From positions 1 through 7,056 of the forward strand of contig JAHIOY010000143.1 of NCBI GenBank assembly GCA_018894495.1: 7,056 nucleotides of DNA. The letters are read 5' to 3'. The translations under genes were made by a program, and so were the position numbers. The notes below the pieces were generated by a model. That model did not search any database. It had not been told where the DNA came from and saw only the letters and a list, made by a program, of their open reading frames with translations. Below, one piece after another: positions 6,060 through 7,056 of this stretch. How positions within the stretch are numbered: position 1 is the stretch's first letter; every line of letters starts with the position of its first letter. Source of the stretch: Patescibacteria group bacterium. Lineage in GTDB: Bacteria; Patescibacteriota; Minisyncoccia; Minisyncoccales; JAHIOY01.

Positions 6060-6679
6060 ATATCTTCTTTTATTTTACCCAATAATTCATTCATAACCGA
6101 AGAAACGAACTCTAGTTGTTTTTTAGTATAACTTCTATCTAAATTGCTTAATCCCTGAGTATGTATTTTATTTCTTAATTTTCTTATTTTTTCTATTTTC
6201 TTAAAAAATTTCTGAGAAAAAATTCCTAATTTTAAACACACCTCATTCACCTTTTTAAAATCTGTTTTTCTTTCTAATTTAAAAATTGGCTGTATTCTTT
6301 CGCAAACACTTAGTCTATTTTTATTTTTACTTTGGCAAAATATCGGTAAAAATGAAGAATTTTTACACTGCCAATCTCCTAATGGCATTTCTAAATTACT
6401 CTTAGAAAGTATTTTAAACGCTAAAGCTTCTACTATTGAAGCAGCAAGCATAATTGCCGCTTTATAATAACCACTTTTAGCTCGACCCTTAACTTTTCCG
6501 GCGTAAGTCGGCAGAAGCGCTTTGAGCGCGAGCAAATTATCGCCGTGGATAATAAGGTTGTCGTTCAACCCAATTTTTTTAGTCAAACTCTTTTTCCCAT
6601 CCGGCTTTAGCTCGTGGTACGGCACCGCGAGATGATAATTCCTGACGATTTCTTTTCCCTTAAAATTTATTGTTGCCAT
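6056..6679 (-). CDS. Chimeric protein: type III Mod methyltransferase N-terminus fused to a HEPN-like domain
   Basis: Residues 1-64 read like the head of a type III/beta-class Mod protein, including a YHEL segment and NLIIHGDNLLALKALLPTYA followed by GKVK. In intact homologues the next residues carry the catalytic DPPY motif. Here the sequence switches at about 6488 to GRAKSGYYKAAIMLAASIVEALAF..., an all-helical domain ending in KIRKLRNKIH. R166 or R169 with N170 and H173 resembles the Rx(3-6)H motif of HEPN RNases. DNA composition changes at the same place: the Mod part has moderate GC, while the HEPN part is strikingly AT-rich. The methyltransferase core is absent, so DNA methylation is not possible. 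Whether the product is a HEPN protein with a borrowed start or a decayed fusion is open. ATG at 6679 is the natural Mod start; no strong Shine-Dalgarno site is visible. The TGA stop overlaps the ATG of the res stub. Mod-head assignment is strong, HEPN moderate. Confidence 0.7.
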   Translation of the reverse strand: MATINFKGKEIVRNYHLAVPYHELKPDGKKSLTKKIGLNDNLIIHGDNLLALKALLPTYAGKVKGRAKSGYYKAAIMLAASIVEALAFKILSKSNLEMPLGDWQCKNSSFLPIFCQSKNKNRLSVCERIQPIFKLERKTDFKKVNEVCLKLGIFSQKFFKKIEKIRKLRNKIHTQGLSNLDRSYTKKQLEFVSSVMNELLGKIKEDI

Positions 6680-6703
6680 AATTTTATTTCATTAAATCAT
6701 CTC

Positions 6704-6731
6704 GCCTACGTCGAGGCTTCGACGGGCAGGC
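6704..6731. repeat. GC-rich palindromic element (REP-like)
   Basis: Core hairpin CGTCGA-GGCT-TCGACG (6709-6724) with GCC (6704-6706) pairing GGC (6725-6727) around a two-base bulge. It lies between the AbiEii stop and the next start in otherwise AT-rich DNA. It has no T-run, so it does not look like a rho-independent terminator. The form is that of short mobile palindromes dispersed in some uncultured bacterial genomes. Confidence 0.6.
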
Positions 6732-6746
6732 AAGCGAAACGCCTCC
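6729..6746. repeat. 18-bp repeat in the leader of the Mod-HEPN ORF
   Basis: Second exact copy of GGAGGCGTTTCGCTTGCC (minus strand). It is separated from its GATTT leader by a 30-bp palindromic segment (6699-6728) that the copy at 2395-2412 does not have. Confidence 0.85.
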
Positions 6747-6753
6747 TTATTAT

Positions 6754-7056
6754 TTATTTCTCATTGTCTAGCATCAATTTTAGCAAAAATATCGTGTCTT
6801 TTTTCAAGTTAGCTTTCGCCCAGGTTTTTTGTTTTTCATCTAAAAGCTCGCCTATGCCGGATAAAATGCTGCGCTCGGGAAGTTTTTCCAATTTTTCAAT
6901 GCATTTGCCCAAAAATTCTTTAAAAGGCATTCCCACTCTTTTTTCAACCAAGTCCTTATTTATCGGCCAATCGTTTTGCAGAAAAAACCAAACATCAAAT
7001 ATGTCCCTATTGGTTTTTTCTAACCGCTCATACATTGCCGCTATTTTATTGGCAAA
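6754..7056 (-). CDS. AbiEii/AbiGii-type nucleotidyltransferase toxin, C-terminal part (5' end outside window)
   Basis: The reading frame is open to the window edge. Seven codons precede the first visible Met, giving FANKIAAMYERLEKTNRDIF then DVWFFL, and it ends with TAA. This matches the conserved C-terminal part of AbiEii-like proteins, where a K(I/L)AA..R...RD(I/L)(F/Y)D(L/V)WF block follows the nucleotidyltransferase fold. The catalytic GS(x)9-D(x)D motif would lie upstream, outside the window. Known family members act as toxins of type IV-like abortive-infection pairs and transfer nucleotides to RNA targets; a cognate AbiEi antitoxin gene would be expected further upstream. The stop lies 74 nt before the next start, in the same direction, and a GC-rich palindrome fills that gap. 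The visible 100 codons look intact. Family assignment is fairly secure; activity cannot be judged without the N-terminal half. Confidence 0.8.
   Translation of the reverse strand, partial: FANKIAAMYERLEKTNRDIFDVWFFLQNDWPINKDLVEKRVGMPFKEFLGKCIEKLEKLPERSILSGIGELLDEKQKTWAKANLKKDTIFLLKLMLDNEK

Noticed and set aside
6056..7056. AbiEii plus HEPN fusion as a HEPN/MNT toxin-antitoxin pair
   Set aside because: The visible nucleotidyltransferase is of the large AbiEii kind, not a minimal nucleotidyltransferase, and a 74-nt gap with a palindrome plus a Mod-derived start separates the two.
1..7056. CRISPR array, tRNA or rRNA
   Set aside because: No regularly spaced repeats, cloverleaf or conserved rRNA segments were found on either strand.

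Overview
All recognisable genes lie on the minus strand, so the window reads from its right end (base 7056) to its left end (base 1). The DNA is AT-rich, intergenic gaps are short and Shine-Dalgarno sites are weak. There are several small GC-rich palindromes of a type I associate with Patescibacteria (CPR) and similar uncultured lineages. That assignment is an inference; no rRNA or housekeeping gene is present. The content is an accessory defence island built around type III-like restriction-modification (R-M) genes, most of them damaged.

In transcription order: (1) the C-terminal end of an AbiEii-type nucleotidyltransferase toxin, cut by the window edge (7056-6754). (2) A chimeric ORF whose first 64 residues are the head of a type III Mod methyltransferase and whose remainder is an AT-rich HEPN-like domain (6679-6056). 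(3) A 34-residue stub overlapping it, matching the N-terminus of the Res protein encoded further on (6059-5955). (4) A small KTSC-domain protein (5947-5738). (5) A NYN/LabA-like nuclease (5730-4948). (6) A Res helicase-nuclease with two frameshifts and an in-frame loss of the second helicase lobe (4917-2923). (7) A 548-base non-coding stretch with a GC-rich foldable element, perfect hairpins, a 20-bp perfect dyad and a 23-codon remnant of a UvrD/PcrA helicase head. (8) A second, different Mod methyltransferase split by one frameshift (2374-736). (9) A HEPN-like protein coupled to it by a 1-nt gap (734-237). (10) A DUF3800-like gene in which the first about 25 residues are joined, out of frame, to what looks like the C-terminal part (194-1).

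Two themes stand out. First, gene heads are repeatedly preserved while the middles are lost or replaced (Mod, Res stub, UvrD, DUF3800, Res lobe 2). This suggests decay and reshuffling by recombination, though chimeric metagenome assembly or indel errors could mimic part of it. Second, the apparently intact reading frames are mostly RNase- or toxin-like (two HEPN domains, NYN, AbiEii) or small accessory (KTSC), while the R-M enzymes around them are broken. The KTSC-NYN pair sits between two 31-bp identical copies of the res 5' coding end, as expected for a cassette that entered the start of res and supplied it with a new start. Whether the RNase-like genes form a functional system or are separate remnants cannot be settled from the sequence alone.
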